A stretch of DNA of 64,000 bases from Falsiruegeria litorea R37 (GTDB lineage Bacteria; Pseudomonadota; Alphaproteobacteria; Rhodobacterales; Rhodobacteraceae), in assembly GCF_900172225.1 (NCBI RefSeq), contig NZ_FWFO01000006.1, positions 43,161 to 107,160 of the forward strand. Direction: 5' to 3'. The notes under the pieces are model-generated. The model did no database searches. It was not told where the DNA came from and worked only from the letters and a program-made list of their open reading frames with translations. The position numbers were made by a program, and so were the translations under genes. How positions within the stretch are numbered: the stretch's first letter is position 1; each line of letters starts with the position of its first letter. Positions 27,146 through 35,749 of the stretch are shown one piece after another.

Positions 27146-28204
27146 TCAGGTGGCGGCCAATGGCGCGGCGTCTGCCGAGTCAAAACCCAGCGTGATGGCC
27201 TCGCCTGTATGTGGCAGACGGTCATGGCCCGATCGCTGGCTGCGCACCTCGAGCTGGCGGCCCGAGGGCAGGCGCACGGTTTGCGCCACGACCGGGCCGT
27301 AAAATGTCTCGTCCTCGACAACCCCTTGGAAAACGGAAAGGCCCGAGGTGTCGTCCCCCAGAACCACGCGCAAGCGTTCGGGGCGGATGCTGATTGCGAC
27401 GGCGGTTGGATCGGACACGGGAATTTCGATCCCCAGGTCTGCAACGGCCGCCTTGCCGTCTGTGACGGCAGAGAGGTCGAACATGTTCGATTGACCGATG
27501 AAATCCGCGACAAAGCGGGTGCGGGGTCGGTCATAGAGCACCTCGGGCGCGTCGATCTGAACGATCTTGCCCCCCTCGAGGATGGCGATGCGGTCCGACA
27601 TGGTCAGTGCTTCGGTCTGATCGTGGGTGACAAACAGCACCGTCGTTCCGATCTCTCGGTGAATGCGGCGGATCTCGTCTTGCAGCTCTTCGCGCAGCTT
27701 CAGGTCCAGCGCGGACAGGCATTCGTCCATCAGCAGAACGGGTGGCTCAAACACCACGGCGCGGGCCAGGGCGACGCGCTGACGTTGTCCGCCGGACAAA
27801 GCAGCAGGCTTGCGCGCGGCAAAGGCGTCAAGCCGCACCATCTCCAGCGCCGCCTTTACCCGGCGATCAATCTCGTTCCGCGCGACTTTGCGCATGCGCA
27901 AGGGGAACGCCACGTTTTCGGCCACGGTCTTGTGCGGAAACAGGGCAAAGTTCTGGAACACCATGCCGACATTGCGATGTTCGGGCGCTACGCCGGTCAA
28001 CGGGCGGTCATGGATGAAAACCTCACCCGATGTGGCATCCGAAAAACCCGCCAAGATGTTCAGCGCGGTCGACTTGCCTGACCCTGAGGCCCCCAGAAGG
28101 GTCACGAACTCCCCTGGTGCGATATCCAGGTTGAAGTCGGTCAACGCGACCGTTTCCCCAAAGGATTTGGTGACATTCTCAAAGTGAACGCGCGAGCCTT
28201 GCAT
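27146..28204 (-). CDS. ABC transporter ATPase (PotA-like)
   Basis: 352-residue nucleotide-binding subunit. It has Walker A GASGSGKST (about residue 38), Q-loop VFQNFALFPHKT, signature LSGGQRQRVALARA and Walker B LLMDECLSALD, where the usual DEPL reads DECL. A C-terminal TOBE domain is present (ISIRPERL). I chose the ATG at 28204: the alternative GTG at 28225 would put the start inside the TetR operator. It is the first gene of the leftward operon. Confidence 0.92.
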   Translation of the reverse strand: MQGSRVHFENVTKSFGETVALTDFNLDIAPGEFVTLLGASGSGKSTALNILAGFSDATSGEVFIHDRPLTGVAPEHRNVGMVFQNFALFPHKTVAENVAFPLRMRKVARNEIDRRVKAALEMVRLDAFAARKPAALSGGQRQRVALARAVVFEPPVLLMDECLSALDLKLREELQDEIRRIHREIGTTVLFVTHDQTEALTMSDRIAILEGGKIVQIDAPEVLYDRPRTRFVADFIGQSNMFDLSAVTDGKAAVADLGIEIPVSDPTAVAISIRPERLRVVLGDDTSGLSVFQGVVEDETFYGPVVAQTVRLPSGRQLEVRSQRSGHDRLPHTGEAITLGFDSADAAPLAAT

Positions 28205-28221
28205 GTGTGATCCATTTTTGA

Positions 28222-28267
28222 ACACAGTGTCTTATTTTTATAAGTTGACGAAAAATAGACATTGTGT
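28222..28267. promoter_or_regulatory. Divergent promoter with TetR operator
   Basis: Two inverted arms, ACACAGTGTCTTATTTTT (28222-28239) and its near complement AAAAATAGACATTGTGT (28251-28267), centred between the ABC operon and the tetR-like gene. A TTGACG -35-like element for the rightward promoter sits at 28245-28250 between the arms, so binding would block both promoters. Confidence 0.75.
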
Positions 28268-28279
28268 CAATTATTTTTC

Positions 28280-28993
28280 ATGCAGATGGAAGTTACCCCA
28301 CGACAGAAAGCTAAAATCCTTGAACCAGAGGGGTTTAGTGTTGCCGATGTTTTGGAAGAACGCGCCCGCAAGATGGAAAAGCGGCGCAAACGGGTGCGCA
28401 CACGCGCAGCGTTGTTGGCCGTGGCAGCCCGCGAGATTGAACAGGTCGGATATGATTCCCTAACCATGGACCATCTAGCCAACGCCGCCGGAATGGTTCG
28501 GGGAACGCTTTATCTGTACTACCACAGCCGGGCCGACATCGTGAAAGCGGTGCTGCGAAAATACTGGGCCTTGATGCGCATTCATCGCCCGCGTGGCGGT
28601 GGTCTGAGCCTTAAGGAGTCTATCCATCGCGCCAACACATATTCAGTGCTGCTGGCTGCAAAAAACCCCCGCCTTCTGGAGGCCCGCGAAATTCTGTTGC
28701 GCGAAGATCCTGAAGTGGCGGCACGCATGGCAACAGTAAACCGGCTTTGGTCAGAACGCATCATCAGTGATTTGACCCGCAGGGGACTGATGCCCCATGT
28801 CAACGAGGGCTACTCTTTCTTGCGGCTTAAAACCCGCGCTGTGATCAACATGTCCGATACTTTGCTTTCCGACGTGCACCGGCTTTCCGGTTGGGACGAT
28901 AAGGAAGGACCCATCGACCTGGATCTGGTCATTCAGGTGATGGATGACCTTTGGTATCGCTCGTTGTACCTTGTTGCCTCAAACGAAAACTGA
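28280..28993 (+). CDS. TetR-family transcriptional regulator
   Basis: 237-residue repressor. The helix-turn-helix is in residues 42-85 (TRAALLAVAAREIEQVGYDS, MDHLANAAGMVRGTLYLYYHS). A basic linker EERARKMEKRRKRVRTR precedes it, longer than usual. The C-terminal ligand domain is unrecognised. It is divergent from the ABC/CoA-ligase operon with a dyad operator between them, so it probably controls that operon and itself. The ATG at 28280 was chosen over an upstream TTG at 28262 that lies inside the operator. Confidence 0.88.
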   Translation: MQMEVTPRQKAKILEPEGFSVADVLEERARKMEKRRKRVRTRAALLAVAAREIEQVGYDSLTMDHLANAAGMVRGTLYLYYHSRADIVKAVLRKYWALMRIHRPRGGGLSLKESIHRANTYSVLLAAKNPRLLEAREILLREDPEVAARMATVNRLWSERIISDLTRRGLMPHVNEGYSFLRLKTRAVINMSDTLLSDVHRLSGWDDKEGPIDLDLVIQVMDDLWYRSLYLVASNEN

Positions 28994-29345
28994 TCGAATA
29001 TCTCAACGCAGATATTGACGGGCTGTCGACGAGCTATCGCTTCCAGTTCCAGCCTCAGCGGATGGAACTCATGGCCTTATACCACTCAACAAACGCCGTT
29101 TACACCGTTTCCGAAGAGGGCCTTATCTCCGCGCTCGAGCAGGTCGAAGCGGAAATTGATCACCAACCTGAGAGCGATTCGATACGCACCCGCATCATGC
29201 GCACCTGCTTTGACGGCAGCGGTGCCAGCGGTGCATGGGACTGACGCACCGCCTTTGACATGTTGAAAGCGGCGGCAATCACCTTTGCGGCACCAGGAAT
29301 AGACAAAGAAGATGTGGTTAGTGCGTCGCAAAGGCCCGGCGGGAA
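28994..29345 (+). pseudogene. Decayed gene fragment, possibly from a plasmid-type strawberry-notch helicase/methylase
   Basis: The frame from about 28994 reads protein-like (ALEQVEAEIDHQPESDS, RTRIMRTCFDGSGASGAWD), then hits TGA at 29242 where a TGG (Trp) is expected, and continues RTAFDMLKAAAITFAAPG. The GAWDW(K/R)xAYD-like pattern resembles the N-terminal part of strawberry-notch-type proteins on alphaproteobacterial plasmids, but this match is from memory. No start or ribosome site belongs to it. Treat as a remnant. Confidence 0.3.
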
Positions 29346-29357
29346 AACATCTGGACG

Positions 29358-30479
29358 TCATACCAGGGTCAGGAAGGGGTGGGCCTCTCGGTTGTCGGCA
29401 CTTCCGTTCATCTTCTGCTTGCCATAAACCGTCTTTGCGACATCTGGGGCGCTCATCGCCCGCATGAGGGCGCTGTAGTTCATGCCAATTTTCATCTCGG
29501 AGCCAACGGGCACGGCAGATTTGGCCGTGTCGATAACGGTGTGGTCGCTGGTCGCGCCGATAAACCTATATCCAGAGGGTAACGCTAGACCGCTTGTATC
29601 GGTATCCTGCTGACCGACAGCAAGGATCGTTCGGGCTCGGAGGTCATCATTCCGAACCAATTTGAGCATCCCAAGCTCTGGAGCAATTGACCTTGTTGGC
29701 AGTGAACTTGGTTTGAGCCTTGTTTCAATCACTTCGGCAATCAGGGCAAACGCGTCCGTATGAAGTCCAGTGATCGGTTGCCCTGTCACGGGGTCGGTGC
29801 CCAACAGGATCGCCTCGCCCAAACGCAGATTATTGACGCGCCCGGTTGAACCTTGACCAAGCGCCCACGTCAAATTGGCCGAGCCACCTCCTGACACAAG
29901 CTCTATGATGGGTCCGCAGGCCCCTTCGACCTGTGTCGCCAGTCGCGAAAGCCTGGCCAGATCACGGTCTGTCGGTGCCACGTTCCTCATACAGGCGAAG
30001 TTTGCGGCGATGCCTTTGAGAGTAACACCGGGTGTTGCAATCACCCGGGCAGCGTAGTCGTTAATGTTCTCTGGCAAGATGCCCTCGCGCATATCGCCCA
30101 TTTCGATCATCAGGATTACATCGTGCGAGGTAATCAGTTTCTGCGCGGCTGCGCCCAGCTCCAGGATCGTGTCCATCTCTGTGTTGTAGCTTGCGTCACA
30201 CCAACGGACGACGTCTTCCATCTCGTTTAGCAGCGGCGCGCGGATCATCGAAATGGGGCACGTGATCCCTGCGGTCCGCATCCGAAAGAGGTTTGCGATG
30301 CGAGCATCTGCCAGACTGGTAACGCCACCGTCCAGCATCGCCCCAACTATGTCAGGATGCCCGCACACTGCCTTGGTTACACCGGTGACCGAGATTCCAC
30401 GGGTGCCAAGACGCCGGACGAGATATCGCGCGTTGGCCTGAATCTTGCCCAGATCAATTTCCACTCGCGGCGATGTCAT
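29358..30479 (-). CDS. PLP-dependent alanine/ornithine racemase family protein
   Basis: 373-residue fold-type III PLP enzyme. The PLP-lysine segment VTGVTKAVCGHPDIV is near residue 37, ADARIANLFRMR follows, and the C-terminal domain includes LRARTILAVGQQDTD. The family includes amino-acid racemases of broad or ornithine specificity. It is the downstream gene of a two-gene leftward unit and overlaps the DUF1611 gene by four bases, so the two act together. The substrate is unknown; a D-/L-amino acid interconversion is the likely role. Confidence 0.82.
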   Translation of the reverse strand: MTSPRVEIDLGKIQANARYLVRRLGTRGISVTGVTKAVCGHPDIVGAMLDGGVTSLADARIANLFRMRTAGITCPISMIRAPLLNEMEDVVRWCDASYNTEMDTILELGAAAQKLITSHDVILMIEMGDMREGILPENINDYAARVIATPGVTLKGIAANFACMRNVAPTDRDLARLSRLATQVEGACGPIIELVSGGGSANLTWALGQGSTGRVNNLRLGEAILLGTDPVTGQPITGLHTDAFALIAEVIETRLKPSSLPTRSIAPELGMLKLVRNDDLRARTILAVGQQDTDTSGLALPSGYRFIGATSDHTVIDTAKSAVPVGSEMKIGMNYSALMRAMSAPDVAKTVYGKQKMNGSADNREAHPFLTLV

Positions 30480-31675
30480 TGTGCAGCCGCGAAAGGCACG
30501 GGCTGTAACTGCGGAAAGGCACCAAGGACCATGTCGGTCAGGTGTACCTCCGGCCGGGCCAGCGCGTCCGTCATCGGAATGCCAAGATCGCGTGACAGAC
30601 TGTCGATTGCACGATCGACCTCGGCGTCCGTCATCGCTTCGTGATTGATCGTAATACCGATCACCCGTGTGTCAGCAAAAGCTTCGATGAGGGCAATTTC
30701 GCTTTTCGGCGCGGGCATCGGCATGGAAGGAAAGTCGCAGCGGTGGGTACGCTTGGGCGCATGTTGAAGAATGACGGCCTGCGGCTGGCTGCCTCGCAGA
30801 ATGAACGCCGACGTGCAAAAGGCCGGATGGCTGAGCGCCCCCTGTCCTTCGATGAGAATGACATCTGGATCTTCACCGTGAGACGCCGCGGCAATCACGC
30901 GCTCGAGTTCCCCGCAGCAAAACTGCGGTGGCAGGGCGTCCATGGCGATCCCGTATTTTGCGCCCTGCATGAGCCCTGTCTGGCCGGTGCCGACAAGGAC
31001 CGTTTTAATACCACGCGCATTCAATACCTTGGCCAGAACGGTTGCTGTTGTCCGCTTGCCGATTGCACAATCCGTTCCCAATACGGCAATGCGGATTGCC
31101 TTCACCTTGGACACGCTTCCGTCAAACAGGCGCATGTCCTTGCTTGGTCGGGGTTTACGGATATCTCGGATCGTCACATTGGCTGCCTCAGCGGCGCTCG
31201 AAATCTGGGGATCATCGCCGAGGTATTCGTGCAGACCACTGACGATGTTCATGCCGCATGCGATTGCATCCAGCACGACCTTTCGATCCCTAGGTGACAA
31301 CTTGCCCGTAGAGGGGGCCATGCCATAAATCAAAGTGTCGGGGAGATGCACCTCTCGAGTAACGGCAGCCTTGAGGTCTTTGACAACAGGGATGCCGTTG
31401 TTCACATTGTCCAGCACCTGCCCGCTGTCGCGCCCCGTGAGTTTGGTGTCTATGACCGAAAGAATGCGGTAGGCTTGGCTGTGACGAACAAGCCCGTTTG
31501 CGGTCTTCCCGTCAATCTGCCCGAAGTTCCCCTCACAATAGACAACCGCTGTGACCCCCCGAGATGTTATGGCAGTTCTGCCGCATGATCGATGGAATGC
31601 GGGCGCTTCCGGCGGGGCTTGAGGGCCCATCGTGGACAGCCTTGTCATCGCGTTTTCTACAGTGTCCGATTTCAT
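30476..31675 (-). CDS. DUF1611 family protein (DgcN-like, P-loop)
   Basis: 399 residues. The N-terminal Rossmann-like domain is recognised by GKTANGLVRHSQAYRILSVI (about 56-75). The C-terminal domain has a P-loop VLGTDCAIGKRTTA near residue 219 and LIEGQGALSHP near 280. Members of DUF1611 have been described as DgcN, an N-acetyltransferase used with a racemase/epimerase partner (DgcA) in D-glutamate use by marine bacteria. Here the partner is an ornithine/alanine-type racemase instead. So a D-amino-acid pathway is a fair inference but the reaction is not proven. Confidence 0.75.
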   Translation of the reverse strand: MKSDTVENAMTRLSTMGPQAPPEAPAFHRSCGRTAITSRGVTAVVYCEGNFGQIDGKTANGLVRHSQAYRILSVIDTKLTGRDSGQVLDNVNNGIPVVKDLKAAVTREVHLPDTLIYGMAPSTGKLSPRDRKVVLDAIACGMNIVSGLHEYLGDDPQISSAAEAANVTIRDIRKPRPSKDMRLFDGSVSKVKAIRIAVLGTDCAIGKRTTATVLAKVLNARGIKTVLVGTGQTGLMQGAKYGIAMDALPPQFCCGELERVIAAASHGEDPDVILIEGQGALSHPAFCTSAFILRGSQPQAVILQHAPKRTHRCDFPSMPMPAPKSEIALIEAFADTRVIGITINHEAMTDAEVDRAIDSLSRDLGIPMTDALARPEVHLTDMVLGAFPQLQPVPFAAAQ

Positions 31676-31763
31676 GGTTTTTCCTTTGCTAGGGGGCTTT
31701 GTTCAGCGCCGATTGCATAAAGCGTCCGGGCCGGAAGCGGCGTTTCAATTTGGATTGCGAGCG

Positions 31764-32597
31764 CTAGTCGTTCAGGACGCAACGCTCTTGCGAACGCTGA
31801 AAATTCCTGTGGCACTCCCACCGGTTTCCCGATCTGTCTAGGTGCGCATTTTCAGGAAGGTCGATCCGTGTGCAGCCGTTGTCAGCCTCTGCAAAACCGC
31901 GGTTACACTTCCAGCCTGGGCCATAGCTTGCATCGTTTAAGTAGGCATTCTCTGGAACGGCAACCGCCACACAGGCGTCATCGCGTTCGAAGTAACCTCG
32001 CTCGCATGTCCATGGCTGCCCATGTTTGGATCCGTTCAGAAAGGCGTTCTCTGGGATCGTGATTGCAACGCATGTGTCGTCTTCGACTTCATAACCCCGA
32101 TCACATAGCCAGACAGACCCGTATACGTTGTCGGACAGATAAGCGTTTGGGGGTAAATCGATCTCTAGGCAGAGATCATCAACCTTCATGTAGCCACGAA
32201 GGCAGTTCCATCGCTGCCCCGAAGGGTCGAGATATCCGCCATCGGGCACAACGACCTCAAGACAAGTTGTACCTTCGATCTCCTGAAACCCGTGCAGACA
32301 CGCCCAGCCTGCGCCATAAGTTCGGTTGGTGGCATAAGCGTTCTTTGGAACGATGATGGCAAGGCAGGCATCGCCGTCAGGCCGGTACCCGCGGTCACAC
32401 TTCCATCCCTCGCCATAGCTTTTGGGCTGCGCATTCGCGGGCAGCGGGGCAGTCTGAGATTGGGCGTAGGATGGCGATCCAATCGCGATGTGCGCGACGA
32501 AGGCGAGCGCAAAGAGTACCGTGAAAGACACCACGGCTAGGGTGCCCGAGGTGCCCTTAGGCGAAACGGGCGACAGATTGAGGTCACTACGATGCAT
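31764..32597 (-). CDS. Exported Cys-rich tandem-repeat protein
   Basis: 277 residues from the ATG at 32597, which overlaps the preceding gene by 11 bp. A hydrophobic signal or anchor (residues 19-40, then SPSYAQS) is followed by seven units of about 32-33 residues with pattern W-x-C-x-R-G-(Y/F), 5-8 residues, C, then (I/V)xxPxNAYL. Each unit has two cysteines, so one disulfide per unit is likely outside the cytoplasm. The last unit is shortened and ends ERCVLND. No enzyme motif is seen. Similar W-C-G-Y/C-P-N-A repeats occur in exported proteins of marine alphaproteobacteria, function unknown. Confidence 0.75.
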   Translation of the reverse strand: MHRSDLNLSPVSPKGTSGTLAVVSFTVLFALAFVAHIAIGSPSYAQSQTAPLPANAQPKSYGEGWKCDRGYRPDGDACLAIIVPKNAYATNRTYGAGWACLHGFQEIEGTTCLEVVVPDGGYLDPSGQRWNCLRGYMKVDDLCLEIDLPPNAYLSDNVYGSVWLCDRGYEVEDDTCVAITIPENAFLNGSKHGQPWTCERGYFERDDACVAVAVPENAYLNDASYGPGWKCNRGFAEADNGCTRIDLPENAHLDRSGNRWECHRNFQRSQERCVLND

Positions 32598-32940
32598 CAA
32601 GGTCAAGACCTTCGACGCAGGCCTGTGCAAGGTCGCGGTTCGGGCCATCTGATCCGGGCGTGGTTGCCCAGCCGGTCTCCATTACAGCGTCACGTCGCTT
32701 GAATGACGATGCCTCGCGGATCGCAGCCAGCTTTGCAATGCGTTCATTGTCGGCACGGGACATGTCCAGGCAGAAGGGAACAAGCGCTGCGATCACTTCC
32801 TCTTGTGCCATCTTGTTGGCCATTTCCTCCGCGCTGCCTCCGGTCATCCAGCCGCCCCAGGAGAATCCCACGATGCCGACAAACGCCGCGCCAAGGAGCG
32901 CGCCGTAAATGCCGGGTTTCAGCCATTCGGGTGTGGTCAT
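32587..32940 (-). CDS. Small membrane protein of unknown function
   Basis: 117 residues. One N-terminal membrane helix (GIYGALLGAAFVGIVGFSWGG, about 9-29) precedes a soluble helical part with conserved-looking FCLDMSRAD, where a Cys lies near residue 57, and a second Cys near the end (ACVEGLD). The stop overlaps the repeat-protein start and its start overlaps the upstream gene by four bases, forming a three-gene leftward unit. Confidence 0.65.
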   Translation of the reverse strand: MTTPEWLKPGIYGALLGAAFVGIVGFSWGGWMTGGSAEEMANKMAQEEVIAALVPFCLDMSRADNERIAKLAAIREASSFKRRDAVMETGWATTPGSDGPNRDLAQACVEGLDLDAS

Positions 32941-33227
32941 GTCATGTCCTCTTGCGGGGAAAGCGCCGCTTCGCTGTCATTGGTGGTTTCCGAAAGGACC
33001 CGATCACATGCGATGGCATGTTCGAGTTCCTTCTTTGTGAACATTTGCATCGTCGTTTGACCTGCGCGCGCACCGCGCCCCCGGACAATCAGATATGTCG
33101 CGGTGCGTCGGTAAGCTTTGACGCTGATACCCTGTATCAGCTCTTCCTCGGCAACGATTTCATATGTGCCGGGAGGAAGCTTCATCTGGCTGTCGCCAAT
33201 CGTGAAGTCGTTTGAAAACGTCACCAT
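32937..33227 (-). CDS. Hypothetical protein, 96 residues
   Basis: I chose the ATG at 33227 (MVTFSNDFTIG); the frame is open upstream to 33320 but that part is low-complexity and unlike a conserved start. The protein has a beta-rich core with KLPPGTYEIVAEEELIQGIS and YRRTATYLIV, then a charged tail. It resembles short conserved alphaproteobacterial proteins of unknown function. First gene of the unit with the small membrane protein and the repeat protein. Confidence 0.55.
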   Translation of the reverse strand: MVTFSNDFTIGDSQMKLPPGTYEIVAEEELIQGISVKAYRRTATYLIVRGRGARAGQTTMQMFTKKELEHAIACDRVLSETTNDSEAALSPQEDMT

Positions 33228-33489
33228 TGATCTGGTCGAACGCGTGAGCATCCCGGGTCTCCATTGAAAAGAAGCTGGGCTTGCCGTCGCCGCCATTGTG
33301 GCAAGCGTCGAAAGCAACACCTCGCTGAGGCAAGGCTGTTAAGTGCACATTATCCGAGCGTGCGCCGGGCGAAGCTGATCGAGGTTAGCCCCAGTCGGGT
33401 TCATTCCTGGCAGGGTAAGAGGAAAGCCGTTCCTCGGCTTCAGAAAGCTCCGTGCAAGTCTTCTTCAGTCTCACGCCGAAAGGAAATCA

Positions 33490-33906
33490 ATGTCCGCCTC
33501 AGACGTCCTGTACCCGGATGGCAGTGATTACGATGCCTTCCTCTTCGCGAAAGTGGGGGAGGACAGAGCCGGTGCCGCCGTGACGGTCTTGTCTGTGCTT
33601 GCGCGCCTTGACCTCGAGCCGTGGACCGAGGCGCGTGAACTTGCACGCCTATGCCGGGAGGATGCCCAAGTTCGGCTGACAACGCATTTCGAAACGATAA
33701 CGGATATTCCGGCGCTGGCGTTGGCAAGCGAGGGCAGAGCGGCAAAGCTGGTTTCATTGCTGCCCAAACGCGCACCACTTCGCGTCCCGAAATCGCTTGA
33801 GGCAGGCAGCAACACTTTTTCAAGGCTGTCGATCTCCTGGTCAACGATGGCCCTCGTTGGTCTCGTGGTTCTAGCGTGGATCCTCTTTCTGGCTCAGACG
33901 GGCTAA
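33490..33906 (+). CDS. Hypothetical tail-anchored membrane protein
   Basis: 138 residues, start ATG with AAAGGA upstream. The N-terminal 110 residues are soluble and helical (RAGAAVTVLSVLARLDLEPWTEARELARL), and a single C-terminal helix follows (ALVGLVVLAWILFLAQ), a tail-anchor layout. No family recognised. Divergent from the leftward unit at 33.2 kb. Confidence 0.6.
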   Translation: MSASDVLYPDGSDYDAFLFAKVGEDRAGAAVTVLSVLARLDLEPWTEARELARLCREDAQVRLTTHFETITDIPALALASEGRAAKLVSLLPKRAPLRVPKSLEAGSNTFSRLSISWSTMALVGLVVLAWILFLAQTG

Positions 33907-34179
33907 CCTGCGTCAGTGCAAGGACGCAGAGAAACCGGATAAGTAATCCAGTCCACCGAAAGTCATGGTGGTTTTTCCAAGTGGCTCAGAGGCGCGGGGC
34001 ACATGCAGTTTTTCAACAGAACTGTATGCATTCCGCGCCTCTTGTTCTCGGACCCTCTGGGAAAGGACAATTTCACGAGTGACGAAGACTAGACCGAGGA
34101 AAGCCGGACCGGAAAACACATGGACCCGGTCAAGGCCGCTTGGAGCAAGGGGCCCGAAGCCTAACCTGGGGTGGCCGTT

Positions 34180-34911
34180 TCACGACAAAAGAGGCCGCGA
34201 CTGATCGAGGTAGGCCGGATCGAAATCTGCCAATGCAACCAGTCCCTCGTAGTCATCGAACGTCACAAGCCCGCCCTGAAACGTGACGAGCCCACCTTCG
34301 CGGAGTTTGCGAAGGACGCGGTTGACGTGAATGGCGCTTAACCCCAACGCATCAGCCAGATGATACTGTGTGAGTGGACAGGCATAGCCTTGTCGGCTTC
34401 CCATACCGACGAGTGACAGTCTCGCGCCAAGCTCCAGCAGGAAATGCGCCATGCGCGCATCTGCTTCGCGCCGCCCCAGCCCAACCAGATGTTCGACAAC
34501 CATCGCTTCGTCACGCGATACGGCCCAAAGAACGGCCGTGGCCAGCCGGGGTGTCTCGGCGAAGGCCCGCAGAAGATCGCTCACCAGAACCTCTGCAGCT
34601 TCGATATCGACGATGGGTTCGATCCCATGATCGGATGTGTGCAAAAGAACGCTGCGCAGCCCCAGAAAATCACCCGGTATCTGGAAATCGACGATCTGGC
34701 GCGATCCGTCAGGTTGGATCTTGTAAGAAACGACCCAACCCGCCGCCAGGATGTAGGCCGCCTGTTCAGATTGGCCCTGGTGAACCAAATCGCGCCCGAC
34801 CGAGAAAGATTTCCTTCGCTGGTGCAAGCGCTCAAGAACGGCCAGTTCAGCCTCCGACAGTGCGACGAACGCGGAAAGCTTCTGGGTGAGCGGGCTGGCT
34901 TTGACGTTCAC
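34180..34911 (-). CDS. Crp/Fnr-family transcriptional regulator
   Basis: 243 residues from a GTG at 34911 preceded by GGGAGGG; an upstream ATG at 34947 in the same frame is less likely. The cyclic-nucleotide-binding-like domain includes GRDLVHQGQSEQAAYILAAGWV and a GDFLGLRSVL segment. The C-terminal helix-turn-helix is LTQYHLADALGLSAIHVNRV near residue 190. There are no N-terminal cysteines for an Fe-S cluster, so it is not an Fnr oxygen sensor. The target is unknown; the neighbourhood of small stress-type genes suggests a local or stress role. Confidence 0.85.
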   Translation of the reverse strand: MNVKASPLTQKLSAFVALSEAELAVLERLHQRRKSFSVGRDLVHQGQSEQAAYILAAGWVVSYKIQPDGSRQIVDFQIPGDFLGLRSVLLHTSDHGIEPIVDIEAAEVLVSDLLRAFAETPRLATAVLWAVSRDEAMVVEHLVGLGRREADARMAHFLLELGARLSLVGMGSRQGYACPLTQYHLADALGLSAIHVNRVLRKLREGGLVTFQGGLVTFDDYEGLVALADFDPAYLDQSRPLLS

Positions 34912-35065
34912 GATCGGTCCCTCCCGAACCGGCGCATACTTAAGCAAGAATTCGGTGATGAGGCTGCTTTCGATCAGTACGAAATACCGAACTCTCTGCG
35001 ATGATGTCCAAGATCATCAAGACCCAGCCCGGTCGCGGTATGACACACGAAAGAGGAATGGCTCG

Positions 35066-35302
35066 ATGTCAGAACAACGAGACCCCACAGGCATGGCCGC
35101 CTTCTCGATTTGCGAGGCCCTCTTACTTGCTCTGCAAGAACGCAATCTGCTCCCGGAGAGCGAAATTGTCGGCATTCTTCGCGATGTGGTAGCGACCCAC
35201 GAAAATGCCCAAGGCCCAGAGTCCGAGCGAAAATTGCATATGGCAACCGCCAAACTGATCAATGAGATCATCATTCGCGGCAACCTTTCGCGACGCCTGT
35301 AG
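35066..35302 (+). CDS. Small conserved hypothetical protein, 78 residues
   Basis: Starts at the ATG at 35066 with AGAGGA upstream. Helical: ICEALLLALQERNLLPESEI, then a conserved-looking THENA stretch and NEIIIRGNLSRRL. Short proteins of this pattern occur in Rhodobacterales and Rhizobiales beside regulators, function unknown. Confidence 0.6.
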   Translation: MSEQRDPTGMAAFSICEALLLALQERNLLPESEIVGILRDVVATHENAQGPESERKLHMATAKLINEIIIRGNLSRRL

Positions 35303-35357
35303 TGCCAACCTTTCTACGCTGGAAACGAGCGAAGCCTAAAATGCTCAGTCGCGTCTT

Positions 35358-35492
35358 TTAACCCGCTGTCGGATCGGCCGATTCAGTCTTAGTTTCAGGA
35401 GACCGTTCGGTTTCAGTTTGTGACTTCGGATCTTTTTCTTGCGAGGCCTTTTTGTCGGCGGCCTCTTTCTTCGCCAAGTCGTTGAACGACAT
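35358..35492 (-). CDS. Very small Lys/Glu-rich protein, 44 residues
   Basis: An ATG at 35490-35492 opens MSFNDLAKKEAADKKASQEK, continues with a Lys/Glu/Thr/Ser-rich disordered tail and stops at TAA 35358-35360. A purine-rich GGAAAG precedes the start (AGAAAAGGAAAGCCAGA, read leftward). The N-terminal MSFNDLAKKEAA pattern is seen in small proteins of this group. It is the only gene between the 78-residue protein and the cold-shock gene; nothing else is evident in 35303-35749. Confidence 0.55.
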   Translation of the reverse strand: MSFNDLAKKEAADKKASQEKDPKSQTETERSPETKTESADPTAG

Positions 35493-35749
35493 TCTGGCTT
35501 TCCTTTTCTGGCTGCCGGGGTGTCCAGCAGCTAGTGATCTATAGGGGATAGATGCTCACGAGGCAAATGGAAACATCGGCTGTCAGAGCGTGCGTACCTT
35601 GTAATCCGGCCGGGTGGTTACCATATGAAAACTGCTACTGACCTCCATTCGACCCTCTGTTTTCCTTCACCGGCTCACAGCGCGAGACACTGTCGTGAGA
35701 AGCCGGGCTGCTGCATATTGCGGGCAGCAATCAATCAAGGAAAATTCAC

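Noticed and set aside
33913..34119. Possible 68-residue minus-strand protein between the tail-anchored protein and the Crp/Fnr gene
   Set aside because: GTG start without a ribosome site and no family resemblance; the 273-bp gap is better left as non-coding.
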